Source: Thermoanaerobacter kivui (GTDB taxonomy: Bacteria; Bacillota; Thermoanaerobacteria; Thermoanaerobacterales; Thermoanaerobacteraceae). From it: 64,000 nt of DNA. The translations under genes were made by a program, and so were the position numbers. Of this stretch, positions 1 to 7,968 are shown in pieces. The DNA is taken from assembly GCF_000763575.1 (NCBI RefSeq), contig NZ_CP009170.1:459501-523500 (forward strand), in the 5' to 3' direction. The notes under the pieces are model-generated. The model was given only the letters and a program-made list of their open reading frames with translations. It had not been told where the DNA came from and did not search any database. Each line of letters opens with the position of its first letter. The first letter of the stretch is position 1.

Positions 1-918
1 AATTCAATAAAATACCGTATGATATATACTTTTGCAGGTATAGGCCTGATAGTCAGCATTTTAAGTCTTTTGGTGGCTTCTTTTATAACAAAACCTCTAA
101 AGCGGCTAACAGATGCTGTAAATATCTTGTCTCAAGGGAAGTTGGATTACAAGGTAGATGTGAGAAGCAACGACGAAATAGGAAAATTGGCAGGAGCTTT
201 TAATAAAATGAGTTTAAATCTCATGAAATTGGACGAAGAACGCAAAAGATTTGTCTCAGATGCCTCTCATGAACTTAAAACCCCTCTTGCGTCAGTGAAG
301 GCTTTGGTTGGATCACTAATAGACAGCAGAAATACCGATGTACATTTTTATAAAGAAATATTGAGAGATGTGGACAGTGAACTTGATAGGATGACGAGAT
401 TGGTCAATGACCTTTTAGAATTAGCCAGAATGGACAAAATTAAATCAGTAAGATTAAAGAAATGCGAAATTAGTGAAATCATATTGGACGTCATAGAAAG
501 TCTCACTCCTCTTGCAAAGACGAAAGAAATAAACCTTGCCTTTCAAGGGAAAAGTAATGTTTTTGCGGAAGTGGAGGCGGATAGATTTTATAGAATGGTG
601 TATAATATAGTAGAAAATGGAATAAAATACACCTATAATGGTGGGAATGTCATAGTGGGTTTAAAGGAAGATGAAAATAATATTTATATAACAATTGCTG
701 ACAACGGAATGGGCATAAGTGAAGAAACCCTTCCAAAAATATTTGACAGGTTTACAAGAGGCGATACCGCAAGGTCTAAAAAGAGTGGCGGTTTTGGCTT
801 GGGCCTTGCTATTGCTAAAGAGATAATAGACATCCACGAAGGCAAAGTCACAGTGGAAAGTAAAGTGGGAGAAGGAACGGTATTTAAAATTTCCATACCC
901 AAAAAGAGAAGGAATTAA
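1..918 (+). CDS. Sensor histidine kinase, 3' part (5' end outside the window)
   Basis: The frame is open to base 1 with no stop, so the gene starts upstream; the ATG at 19 is internal. Visible order: the end of a membrane segment, a HAMP linker (about residues 30-80 of the visible part), a HisKA helix with the phosphoacceptor His in SHELKTPL, then the HATPase domain with the N box (NIVENGIKYT), G1 box (DNGMG), F box (FDRFTRG) and G2 box (GFGLGLAIAK). All boxes are intact, so this should be an active membrane kinase that phosphorylates a response regulator, probably encoded just upstream. The signal it senses is not visible. The next gene encodes a germination-type lipoprotein, but 83 bp separate them and a functional link is only possible. 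Confidence 0.93.
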   Translation, partial: NSIKYRMIYTFAGIGLIVSILSLLVASFITKPLKRLTDAVNILSQGKLDYKVDVRSNDEIGKLAGAFNKMSLNLMKLDEERKRFVSDASHELKTPLASVKALVGSLIDSRNTDVHFYKEILRDVDSELDRMTRLVNDLLELARMDKIKSVRLKKCEISEIILDVIESLTPLAKTKEINLAFQGKSNVFAEVEADRFYRMVYNIVENGIKYTYNGGNVIVGLKEDENNIYITIADNGMGISEETLPKIFDRFTRGDTARSKKSGGFGLGLAIAKEIIDIHEGKVTVESKVGEGTVFKISIPKKRRN

Positions 919-1001
919 GCTTTTTTTAATAATTTTTTATGTTTATTTAATGTTTGTGTAACAAAAGTATAGTATGATTAAAGCAGAGGGAGGGAATAAA
1001 G

Positions 1002-2441
1002 GTGAAAAGAATTGCCTTATTGTTGATAGGTTTATTTATTTTAACGCTGTCGGGGTGTTTTACGAAAGTTAATAGCAACGATGAAAATGCACCTATCAAT
1101 CCAAAACCTGTGGTGCAAGATGTGTCAAAAGAGATTTCTCTTTATTTTTTAAATGATAAAATGAATGGCCTTATTTTAGAAAAAAGGCTTATTCCAAAAG
1201 AGGCTGATGTTTTAAAACAAGTTGTAACTGAAATGATTAAAGGACCGATAGATGAATACGCAAGGCCAGTGTTTCCCAATGGTACAAAGCTACTTTCTAT
1301 AGAATTACAAGAGGGAACTGCTTTTGTAAATTTATCCAAAGAATTTTTACAAGACAGTGAAGATGAAGAAATAGACAAATTAAGAGTTGCGGCACTCATA
1401 AATGCTTTGACCGATATACCCGGAGTTGACAGTGTTCAAATACTGGTAGAAGGAAATAAAATTGATGCGGTAGGGAAATACAAAATAGGTTTAGATCCTT
1501 TAAAAAGAATGATATTAATAGGAGATGTATACAATAACCCAGATAGGATAAAGAAATTACAAGAAAGAGCAGATTTAGGGAAAGAAACATGGCGTTTTGA
1601 CCCTATCCAACTCCTTAGAAAAGAAGGCGGTATAATAGGGATTGGAAGTGAAGATGATTTGACTTTAAAAAGCGAAGATAATGGTGTAGCTTATGTAGAG
1701 GCGGTACACGATAACAAAATGTACAGCATAACGTTGGTTCAGCCTCTTGGTAAAGGCAGTAACTATATTTGGGTTATAGACAATGTCAAAGCCAAGTTTA
1801 CTCAAATACCTGAAGCAAATCCTTTTAAAGGAGAATCTTTCATATACGGTATAGTGAAGGCTATTGACTATCAAAACAGAATTATAACAATTGAAAGAGA
1901 ATACCAAGACTCTCAGGACGTAAGAAATCAAGTAGGGCCGGATATAAAGGTATTGCCTGATGCTATTATACATTTTCAAGCGAAAGTAGGCTATGACAGC
2001 CAAGGAGGATTTAAGTATGCGGAAAAAGACATAAACTTTGCAGAAATAAAAGTAGGTGATGAACTGGGTATAATACTAAATAAGGATAAAGAAGCGAGGG
2101 CTATAATAGTTTCGGATAGAAGTAACATATCTTATGAGCCTAATATAAAAGTAATATCTCCTGTAAGAAACAATGTTGTGACAAGTCCATTTAAAGTAAT
2201 AGGCAAAGCGAGAGTATTTGAAGGGAATGTGAATATAAGACTTGTTGACAGCTATGGAAATGTTTTAAATGAGACTTTTGTACAAGCACGTAATGCTGCT
2301 CCTTCTTGGGGAGATTTTGAGGCTATAATTTCTTATAAGCCTTTAAAAGAGCCTCAAAACGGCATTCTTCAAGTTTTCTCTTTAAGTCCTAAAGATGGTT
2401 CTGTGCAAAACCTCGTTTCTATTCCATTAAAACTTAAGTGA
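1002..2441 (+). CDS. GerMN-domain lipoprotein with C-terminal Gmad2 domain
   Basis: A 479-residue exported lipoprotein. The N-terminal signal peptide ends in the lipobox LSGC (Cys19). A GerMN domain follows (about 45-160; MNGLILEKRLIP, VFPNGTKLLSIEL, AFVNLSKEF), then a middle region, and a C-terminal immunoglobulin-like Gmad2 domain (about 385-479; SPVRNNVVTSPFKVIGKA). GerM proteins act in spore formation and germination in Bacillus, and related kinase-lipoprotein pairs occur in clostridia. The start is GTG at 1002 behind a GAGGGAGGG ribosome site. It may monitor the envelope together with the upstream kinase; that role is inference. Confidence 0.85.
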   Translation: MKRIALLLIGLFILTLSGCFTKVNSNDENAPINPKPVVQDVSKEISLYFLNDKMNGLILEKRLIPKEADVLKQVVTEMIKGPIDEYARPVFPNGTKLLSIELQEGTAFVNLSKEFLQDSEDEEIDKLRVAALINALTDIPGVDSVQILVEGNKIDAVGKYKIGLDPLKRMILIGDVYNNPDRIKKLQERADLGKETWRFDPIQLLRKEGGIIGIGSEDDLTLKSEDNGVAYVEAVHDNKMYSITLVQPLGKGSNYIWVIDNVKAKFTQIPEANPFKGESFIYGIVKAIDYQNRIITIEREYQDSQDVRNQVGPDIKVLPDAIIHFQAKVGYDSQGGFKYAEKDINFAEIKVGDELGIILNKDKEARAIIVSDRSNISYEPNIKVISPVRNNVVTSPFKVIGKARVFEGNVNIRLVDSYGNVLNETFVQARNAAPSWGDFEAIISYKPLKEPQNGILQVFSLSPKDGSVQNLVSIPLKLK

Positions 2442-2444
2442 AAA

Positions 2445-2963
2445 TTAACTTTGTTTGTGCTTTAAAGCCAATTGTATGCTTTTTGCAATCACTTCGGCTA
2501 GCTCAAACACAAATCCTAATCTTACGGAGTTTAAAGGAATTGAATTATATACGTCGACGATTCCAACTATTGAAATGTCTCCTACGGGAGGAAGCATTTT
2601 CCCCACACCTTTTCCAGGGTACAGTGGGGCTTTTTTTATTGAAATTTTTCCGACACTTTCTTTATCACCTAAACAGGCATCTATAGCTACAATTTTGCTA
2701 TCAAGGTGCCTCTTTTTTATGTATTTTATGTTTTCCTCCAAATTCATGGCGTGGATTGGGGATTTTAACGTACCGTAAACGAAATAATTTGAGGGAATAG
2801 TTTTGGAAAGCAAGTCACCCACAATAGGTCCTAATGAATCGCTTATAAATTTGTCTGTGCCAATGCATAAAAAAATTGAATTAGGATTTAAATATGTACT
2901 TAAAAAATTTGATATGAAATAAATCGCATTTGAGTCATCATATTTAAGCCTTAATTCATCCAT
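2445..2963 (-). CDS. yyaC: Spore protease YyaC-like protein (DUF1256)
   Basis: A 172-residue protein on the minus strand, convergent with the lipoprotein gene (3 bp between stops). Family-typical stretches are LCIGTDKFISDSLGPIVG near residues 31-48, the GTLKSPIHAMNL segment and VAIDACLG. YyaC has the fold of the germination protease GPR and is a sporulation protein of poorly known role. Length is normal for the family and nothing is missing. The start ATG at 2963 has a GGAGG-type site upstream on the minus strand. Confidence 0.85.
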   Translation of the reverse strand: MDELRLKYDDSNAIYFISNFLSTYLNPNSIFLCIGTDKFISDSLGPIVGDLLSKTIPSNYFVYGTLKSPIHAMNLEENIKYIKKRHLDSKIVAIDACLGDKESVGKISIKKAPLYPGKGVGKMLPPVGDISIVGIVDVYNSIPLNSVRLGFVFELAEVIAKSIQLALKHKQS

Positions 2964-3057
2964 CTATAAATAGCCTCCTTTACAAATAAGCTGAATTAAA
3001 ACCTTTATGACAAGCAATAATAAAAATGTGCAATATTAATAAAAGGAATGGTTGTTG

Positions 3058-3663
3058 ATGAAGAGGCTAAAATATTTGGCTTTGATTACTTCAATTGCTC
3101 TTTTTACTACTATGTTTATGTTGAAGACAAAGTTTGAAGAACCTATTTATTTCTCTCAACAAAATTTGTGGAATAAAAATGAAACCCAGCTTACAAAAGA
3201 AAATGAGGCGATTTGTGTAGAAGAGAAAACTGCCAGTTCAAAAGTAGATAAAGAAGAAAAAGAAATGGCAAAAAGAAACCAAAGAAGTGAAAACGCCATA
3301 AAAGTAAAGATTTTCAAAGAGAAAATGTTGGAGGACCTGCTTAAACAAAAAAACATAGAAGTTTATGATTTGGGAAATAACAAAAAAGTGCAAAAGGAAA
3401 ATAATGGCTATAACAACATAATAATTACTCCAGAGAAGATTTTACAAGTGCAAAATGAGATGGAACCTTCACAAAAAATCAGAGTAATGAATATTATCCT
3501 TAAATTAGGGACAGAGGATATGAACGAAATTATGAAAATAGCTCAGAAGGGCTTGACACAAAAGGATAATGACAAAATAATGGAAATATTAAAAAATAAG
3601 CTTTCTTCTGAAGATGTTAGGTACCTTGTAGAAATAGCAAATGAATATTTTGCAAAAAAATAA
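3058..3663 (+). CDS. Hypothetical membrane-anchored protein
   Basis: I do not recognise the family. The protein has one N-terminal membrane segment (about residues 4-22), a long charged Lys/Glu-rich stretch (about 40-100), and a C-terminal helical part with two similar helices that mention thresholds of repeated LGTEDMNEIMKIA and LSSEDVRYLVEIA type, suggestive of a small repeat pair. I chose ATG 3058 over two in-frame TTGs at 3052 and 3055 because AAAGGA at 3042-3047 is correctly spaced from it. It lies next to yyaC, divergently, so a sporulation role is conceivable but not shown. Confidence 0.6.
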   Translation: MKRLKYLALITSIALFTTMFMLKTKFEEPIYFSQQNLWNKNETQLTKENEAICVEEKTASSKVDKEEKEMAKRNQRSENAIKVKIFKEKMLEDLLKQKNIEVYDLGNNKKVQKENNGYNNIIITPEKILQVQNEMEPSQKIRVMNIILKLGTEDMNEIMKIAQKGLTQKDNDKIMEILKNKLSSEDVRYLVEIANEYFAKK

Positions 3664-3688
3664 ACCCTTTCTTAAAATTAGAAGGGGT
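3664..3688 (+). repeat. Left flanking hairpin repeat of palindromic element copy 1
   Basis: A 25-bp stem-loop (arms ACCCTTT and AAGGGGT) starting directly after the stop codon at 3661-3663. The same 25 bp recur as a direct repeat at 3952-3976 with 22 of 25 matches, where the hairpin is followed by a T tract. The element between them thus appears to sit inside a duplicated transcription terminator. Confidence 0.65.
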
Positions 3689-3951
3689 CAGCTTATAGAC
3701 AAACTTTCGAAAATAGAATATTTTGCATAAGGAACGACTTGTGACAAAGCGGCAACAAAACTTAGCAAGACCAAGGGTGGAGGCAGGGCCGTAGCCAAGG
3801 ATGGCGAAGGCGGGCACTAAGACAAGGATGTCGAATGTGCCCGGTACCCTGCCGGAACCCGAAGGTCGAGCTTAGTTTTGTCGCTTTGGAACATCGGAAT
3901 GACGATGCAAAATATCCTATTTTAAAAATTTTTGACTTTGTAAACAAGCTG
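3689..3951 (+). mobile_element. Palindromic MITE-like element, copy 1
   Basis: A noncoding, GC-rich, highly self-complementary element in an AT-rich background. Its core (3712-3921) ends in inverted repeats AATAGAATATTTTGCAT (3712-3728) and ATGCAAAATATCCTATT (3905-3921), one mismatch. Inside, nested arms pair: 3755-3766 with 3870-3881, 3769-3772 with 3864-3867, 3775-3778 with 3857-3860, GGCAGGG with CCCTGCC, and GGGCAC with GTGCCC at the tip. A second copy lies inverted at 36789-37054. Several differences between copies are paired and keep base pairing. No transposase gene is present, so movement in trans by an unseen enzyme is inferred. ORFs crossing it are not credible genes. Confidence 0.8.
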
Positions 3952-3980
3952 ACCCTTTGTTAAAATCAGAAAGGGTTTTT
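3952..3980 (+). terminator. Intrinsic terminator / right flanking repeat of element copy 1
   Basis: Stem ACCCTTT / AAAGGGT followed by TTTTT on the plus strand. It is the direct repeat partner of 3664-3688 and overlaps the last codons of the minus-strand gene ending at 3966. It would end transcription coming from the plus-strand gene at 3058-3663. Confidence 0.7.
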
Positions 3981-6353
3981 AAATTTCGCTAATTTATTTA
4001 TAAGATTTTTAAACTGATAGTTTACTTCTTTGCCGTTTACCATTACAGAGATAAAACCAAAGTCATTGTATATGTCATTGGTATTGCCTTCTACGTCGGT
4101 ACCATAAGTTGTGATGTATCTTATTTCATCATTTAAAGTAGTGTAAAACTTGCTTTTGCTGTTATATATAATCCACACATTTTTACCTGTATTTTTGTTA
4201 AATTCTTTTAGAGTTTCTTCAAATAAAGCAGCTTCTTTTACGTCTTTAAAACCATCACTTCCCCATACTGGTTTAGGAAGTATGACAAAAAGGTTATCTC
4301 CTTTTACATTTTTCAATTGTTCTTTAAACCAAGTCCATTGGTTTTTATCGGGACTTAAAAGACTTCCACTGCGATTGTTAAGTACAATAAATGTAGAATT
4401 GTTATAATTATATACTTTATACTTATCACCGGTGGTGATATATTTAACCTTCAAATTATTTAAGACTTTTTCATTTACATCTCCTAAAAATATAGCCAGT
4501 GGGTATTCTTTGTTTGCAATATCAGCCGCTTTTAAAGATATTTGCAACTTCAAAAGGGTGTTGTATTTTGTATCGCCAAATACCATAAACTTAAAAGAAT
4601 TAGAAGTATTTTTCACAGGCACTTCTTTATTTGATGGGTCTATCTGTGTAAATTCTGTAACTTTAGGAAGTACTGACGTGTCAAATTCTGAACCTTGCCC
4701 TACTTTAACGGGTAAAATGGCTTTTTCTCCCAGTATATTTACGACAAGTGCACCATTCACATCGAAATTAGAGGATATAAATACTCCCTTGCTATCTATA
4801 TTGCCAATGTTGTTATAAACATCCCAAGTGATATCTTGCGGTTCTATTAAAGCTCTGTAACCTTTTATGTTCTTTGCTGTGACTGTTATGGGTACTGCTT
4901 TGTTTTTATCAACGACTATATTAGCAGGGTTAAACCGTATATCCACAGGCTTGTCAAGAGAATTTATCTTGATAGTCCCAATGACATTGCCTACTCTTGC
5001 AGTTATAATGCCTTCTCCCACGCTTGTTGGCATAAAAGTGTTACCACTGAATACTCCAGTAATCCCATTTACTGAAAATAAAACTTCTTCGGGATTAATT
5101 GTGACAGGATTGTAATTTTCATCGTATCCTTTAACTGTAATTGTTCTGTGAAGTCCTTTAAACACGTTAGTATCTGATACTTCTAATTTTAAAGCGTATA
5201 GATTTCCCTTAGGAGCTGTGTTAAATATTCCTATTCCATTTGCTACTTTTCTTTCATAGCCTTCAGGAGCATAATTTGCAAGTTTAGCGTCAGTATCCCC
5301 CAATGGCCTTATAGCCATTTGTGTTGACCCGCCACCGTCTAAGTTTAAAGCATCATATGCACCTAAAGATATCATTAAATTTGCCATTTCTTTTTGTGTC
5401 ATTCCACGGCTTGAAGTGCCGTCAACAGTTGCGATGATCAAATATTTTTTGTCTTTAGTATATCCAATTGCTGTTCGTGCTGTGTAGCCTTTTATTTCAT
5501 GAGTGAAAGGCGCAATTTTTCCGTCTTTTACAAGGATTGTGCCGCCACTTACAGCCATTTTGAGATTTTGAAAGGGAGGATTTGTATTTATGTCTTTTTG
5601 TATTATATCTCCTGGCTTTAAAGTGAGTAAATTTTCACCTACATAACCTGCACCAGCCAACACATATCCGCCTTGTGGTATTTCGACAGAAGGCTGTCCT
5701 TGACGCACTTCTAATACCCTGTCGTTACCATCTACAACCACTTCTACTAACTGAGGTATATTTTTGTTTGCCCCCGGAGATGTTGTAAACCAGTCTCTTG
5801 TAAACATTACTAAATACTCAAAAGTGCTACTTATTTTATTTATTGCGGCAAGAGGAAGTTTTGTGCCGTTTGGAAGAGTAACGGACATGCTTTTTGACCA
5901 ATATTCTATAGAGGGAACCCCATTTGCGTCAATGAAAAAAGTAGCCAATTTACCCACATTTGAAGGGTCTGTTATTAACCTTCCATCTTTTACTGTTGCT
6001 CCTATTACGAATCCTGTTTTTGTATCGAAGAAATCGCCATTCACAGCAGCTACGGCACCATAAGCATTTGCCATATCCCGCACCGTCATTCTATCTTTTA
6101 TGCCAGTGGGATTGAAAATCACCGATACATCAGTGTATTTATCAGTCAAATCCACTTTTAACACATTTATGTTTATCCATCCTTCAGTCGTAAAATAGGT
6201 TATATTTTTATGTACAACTCCCTTACTTAAATTTTCCGTAAATTCTTTTGTCTCAAGGATTGTATATGTATCAGCCTTTACATTTTGTATTGGAAAAGCT
6301 AAGAATAGAAGAAGAATGCTGATACATAAAGATAAGATTTTTTTAATGCGCAA
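3966..6353 (-). CDS. Exported phosphodiester glycosidase (NAGPA-type) with Ig-like and phosphoesterase-like domains
   Basis: A 795-residue secreted protein. The signal peptide is residues 1-27 (NVKA end). A NAGPA/phosphodiester glycosidase domain follows (about 80-380) with the hallmark NGDFFD (105-110) and DGGGST (339-344). Ig-like domains span about 385-550. The C-terminus (about 585-790) resembles a calcineurin-type phosphoesterase but its motifs are degenerate: GDTK where GDxH is expected (593-596), LGDVNE, and no GNH or GHxH. It probably acts on cell-wall or surface glycan phosphodiesters, with the last domain possibly binding only. Start TTG 6353 has an AGGAGGG site upstream. The last codons overlap the terminator repeat. 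Confidence 0.8.
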   Translation of the reverse strand: MRIKKILSLCISILLLFLAFPIQNVKADTYTILETKEFTENLSKGVVHKNITYFTTEGWININVLKVDLTDKYTDVSVIFNPTGIKDRMTVRDMANAYGAVAAVNGDFFDTKTGFVIGATVKDGRLITDPSNVGKLATFFIDANGVPSIEYWSKSMSVTLPNGTKLPLAAINKISSTFEYLVMFTRDWFTTSPGANKNIPQLVEVVVDGNDRVLEVRQGQPSVEIPQGGYVLAGAGYVGENLLTLKPGDIIQKDINTNPPFQNLKMAVSGGTILVKDGKIAPFTHEIKGYTARTAIGYTKDKKYLIIATVDGTSSRGMTQKEMANLMISLGAYDALNLDGGGSTQMAIRPLGDTDAKLANYAPEGYERKVANGIGIFNTAPKGNLYALKLEVSDTNVFKGLHRTITVKGYDENYNPVTINPEEVLFSVNGITGVFSGNTFMPTSVGEGIITARVGNVIGTIKINSLDKPVDIRFNPANIVVDKNKAVPITVTAKNIKGYRALIEPQDITWDVYNNIGNIDSKGVFISSNFDVNGALVVNILGEKAILPVKVGQGSEFDTSVLPKVTEFTQIDPSNKEVPVKNTSNSFKFMVFGDTKYNTLLKLQISLKAADIANKEYPLAIFLGDVNEKVLNNLKVKYITTGDKYKVYNYNNSTFIVLNNRSGSLLSPDKNQWTWFKEQLKNVKGDNLFVILPKPVWGSDGFKDVKEAALFEETLKEFNKNTGKNVWIIYNSKSKFYTTLNDEIRYITTYGTDVEGNTNDIYNDFGFISVMVNGKEVNYQFKNLINKLAKFKNPF

Positions 6354-6726
6354 TTATATCCCTCCTGTTGTTTTTTTTATTGTGTTTTACGTACGTTTTC
6401 TTTAGCAAGTTAATTGTAGCATTGTATTATTACAGGTATATTACAAAAAGATAAATATTTGGTTAACATTTATTATTTGCTGAGAAAATAAAATTAAAAC
6501 ACTAAGTTTATCCTAAGGATAAAGTTATTTTAATTAAGCTTGTTATTATGAGTGAAAGTTCAAAAAATTCTCTGCTTATACTTTAAAGCGTACAGTTTAA
6601 AATATGGCGTATTCTTAAAAAAATTAAAGATTGCAAGCGATAAATCAATAAAACGGCCATTTTTAAGCTTCTATGCCTATTGTGAAATTTTGTTTTTTCT
6701 ATTATAATTTATTTCGTCACTGATAG
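6354..6726. other. Intergenic region between glycosidase gene and tRNA cluster
   Basis: 373 bp, very AT-rich, with no convincing ORF. It holds the ribosome site of the minus-strand gene (6361-6367), a palindrome TTTATCC-TAA-GGATAAA at 6507-6523 that could be an operator, and the tRNA promoter at 6680-6708. The promoter of the minus-strand gene must lie here, but I cannot point to a clear pair of boxes. Confidence 0.6.
6680..6708 (+). promoter_or_regulatory. Sigma-A promoter of the tRNA cluster
   Basis: TTGTGA (6680-6685), 17-bp spacer, TATAAT (6703-6708), ending 18 bp before tRNA-Pro. Confidence 0.6.
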
Positions 6727-6802
6727 CGGGATGTGGCGCAGTTGGTAGCGCACGTGCTTTGGGAGCATGGGGTCGGGGGTTCAAGTCCCTCCATCCCGAC
6801 CA
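6727..6802 (+). tRNA. tRNA-Pro (anticodon TGG)
   Basis: Full cloverleaf: acceptor CGGGATG / CATCCCG, anticodon loop TTTGGGA with TGG, T arm GGGGG-TTCAAGT-CCCTC, discriminator A and encoded CCA (6800-6802). Confidence 0.96.
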
Positions 6803-6806
6803 GTGT

Positions 6807-6882
6807 GGTCGTATAGCTCAGCTGGGAGAGCACCTGCCTTACAAGCAGGGGGTCATAGGTTCGAGTCCTATTGCGACCACCA
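6807..6882 (+). tRNA. tRNA-Val (anticodon TAC)
   Basis: Cloverleaf with acceptor GGTCGTA / TGCGACC, anticodon arm CCTGC-CTTACAA-GCAGG (TAC), T arm ATAGG-TTCGAGT-CCTAT and encoded CCA (6880-6882). Only 4 bp separate it from tRNA-Pro. Confidence 0.96.
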
Positions 6883-6907
6883 TTATTTATATAAAAATCA
6901 AAAGTGT

Positions 6908-6993
6908 GGAGGGATACCCAAGCGGCCAAAGGGGGCAGACTGTAAATCTGTTGGCTATCGCCTTCGATGGTTCGAATCCATCTCCCTCCACCA
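6908..6993 (+). tRNA. tRNA-Tyr (anticodon GTA)
   Basis: An 86-nt class II tRNA with a long variable arm: acceptor GGAGGGA / TCCCTCC, anticodon GTA in the loop TGTAAAT, T arm GATGG-TTCGAAT-CCATC, encoded CCA (6991-6993). Confidence 0.96.
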
Positions 6994-7002
6994 TCGAAAA
7001 AG

Positions 7003-7024
7003 AAGACCGAAAGGTCTTTTTTTA
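7003..7024 (+). terminator. Terminator of the tRNA cluster
   Basis: Stem AAGACC-GAAA-GGTCTT followed by a T tract. Confidence 0.85.
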
Positions 7025-7042
7025 TTTTCTCCCTCAAGCATC

Positions 7043-7070
7043 TTGACATGGTAAAAAAGTGTAGTATAAT
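7043..7070 (+). promoter_or_regulatory. Promoter of rubrerythrin gene
   Basis: TTGACA (7043-7048), 16-bp spacer, TATAAT (7065-7070). Both boxes match the sigma-A consensus exactly, which suggests strong expression. Confidence 0.85.
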
Positions 7071-7132
7071 ATTATTTGAAAGAGAAAATTATTATCTCCT
7101 GATAAAAATATTGAATTAAGGAGGAAATATTT

Positions 7133-7636
7133 ATGAGAGAAATGACAAAACACAATTTAAGTGAAGCTTACGCTGGAGAAAGCCAGGCTCACATGAAGTA
7201 TCAAATTTTTGCTGATGTAGCTGAAAAAGAAGGAAAACCTAACATCGCAAGACTTTTCAGAGCTATTTCTTATGCTGAATTGGTACATGCTACAAATCAC
7301 TATAAGATTCTTGGAGAAGTTGGAAATACTGTTGAGAATCTTGAAAAAGCAATAGCAGGTGAAACATTTGAGGTAGAAGAAATGTATCCTGCTTATAACG
7401 CTGTTGCAGAGCTTCAGGAAGAGGCTGGAGCTAAAAAGAGCATACATTATGCCATAGAAGCAGAAAAAATACACGCAAAATTGTATACTGAGGCAAAAGA
7501 AGCTGCCTTAAAAGGAGAAGACATTAAAATATCAAAAGTTTACATATGCCCTGTTTGCGGATATACATCTGTTGACGTATTGCCAGAAAAATGTCCTGTT
7601 TGCGGCGTTCCGGGAGAAAAGTTTGTGGCATTTTAA
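7133..7636 (+). CDS. Rubrerythrin
   Basis: A 167-residue cytoplasmic peroxidase that detoxifies hydrogen peroxide in anaerobes. The N-terminal ferritin-like four-helix domain (about 1-130) carries the diiron ligands (ESQAHMKY near 16-23, the SYAELVHA helix, EAEKIH). The C-terminal rubredoxin-type domain binds one iron through CPVCG and CPVCG. Length is a little shorter than the classic 190-residue enzyme. It is monocistronic, with a consensus promoter, an AAGGAGG site and a strong terminator. Confidence 0.95.
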   Translation: MREMTKHNLSEAYAGESQAHMKYQIFADVAEKEGKPNIARLFRAISYAELVHATNHYKILGEVGNTVENLEKAIAGETFEVEEMYPAYNAVAELQEEAGAKKSIHYAIEAEKIHAKLYTEAKEAALKGEDIKISKVYICPVCGYTSVDVLPEKCPVCGVPGEKFVAF

Positions 7637-7653
7637 ATATAATTTTTCAAATC

Positions 7654-7686
7654 AAAAAAGAGCATGTTTTGTCATGCTCTTTTTTG
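7654..7686 (+). terminator. Terminator after rubrerythrin
   Basis: Long stem AAAAAAGAGCATG / CATGCTCTTTTTT around a TTTTGT loop. Confidence 0.9.
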
Positions 7687-7751
7687 ATGCAGTGTGTGTA
7701 AAACGTCAGCAACCTACACAGTTGTGACACACACCTTTAATGCAAAAATGT

Positions 7752-7780
7752 TTGACATAGCAAATAAATTGTGGTATAGT
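7752..7780 (+). promoter_or_regulatory. Promoter of the SAM riboswitch-metK unit
   Basis: TTGACA (7752-7757), 17-bp spacer, TATAGT (7775-7780). Confidence 0.8.
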
Positions 7781-7800
7781 AAACAACAGAAAATTTAATA

Positions 7801-7950
7801 ACATGCTCTTATCAAGAGAGGTGGAGGGAAAGAGCCCGATGAAACCCAGCAACCTGTCCTATAGGACAAGGTGCTAATTCTCTCAGAAGCATGCTTCTGA
7901 AAGATGAGGGTATGTGCCTCTTCTTTTGGAAGGGGTTTTATTTTGTTTTT
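7801..7950 (+). ncRNA. SAM-I (S-box) riboswitch with terminator
   Basis: The S-box core is plain: AGAGAGGTGGAGGGA, GCCCGATGAAACCCAGCAACC and AAGGTGCTAATTC. The P1 arms are 7801-7813 and 7903-7915. An expression-platform terminator follows: CCTCTTC / GAAGGGG with a T-rich tail (7917-7950). S-adenosylmethionine binding stabilises P1 and lets the terminator form, so metK is switched off when SAM is plentiful. Confidence 0.95.
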
Positions 7951-7968
7951 AAGGAGGAATAGAAAAAA

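Noticed and set aside
6717-7049. Open frames on both strands across the tRNA cluster
   Set aside because: They are translations of tRNA genes and their complements, a well-known source of false proteins; three complete cloverleaves explain the sequence.
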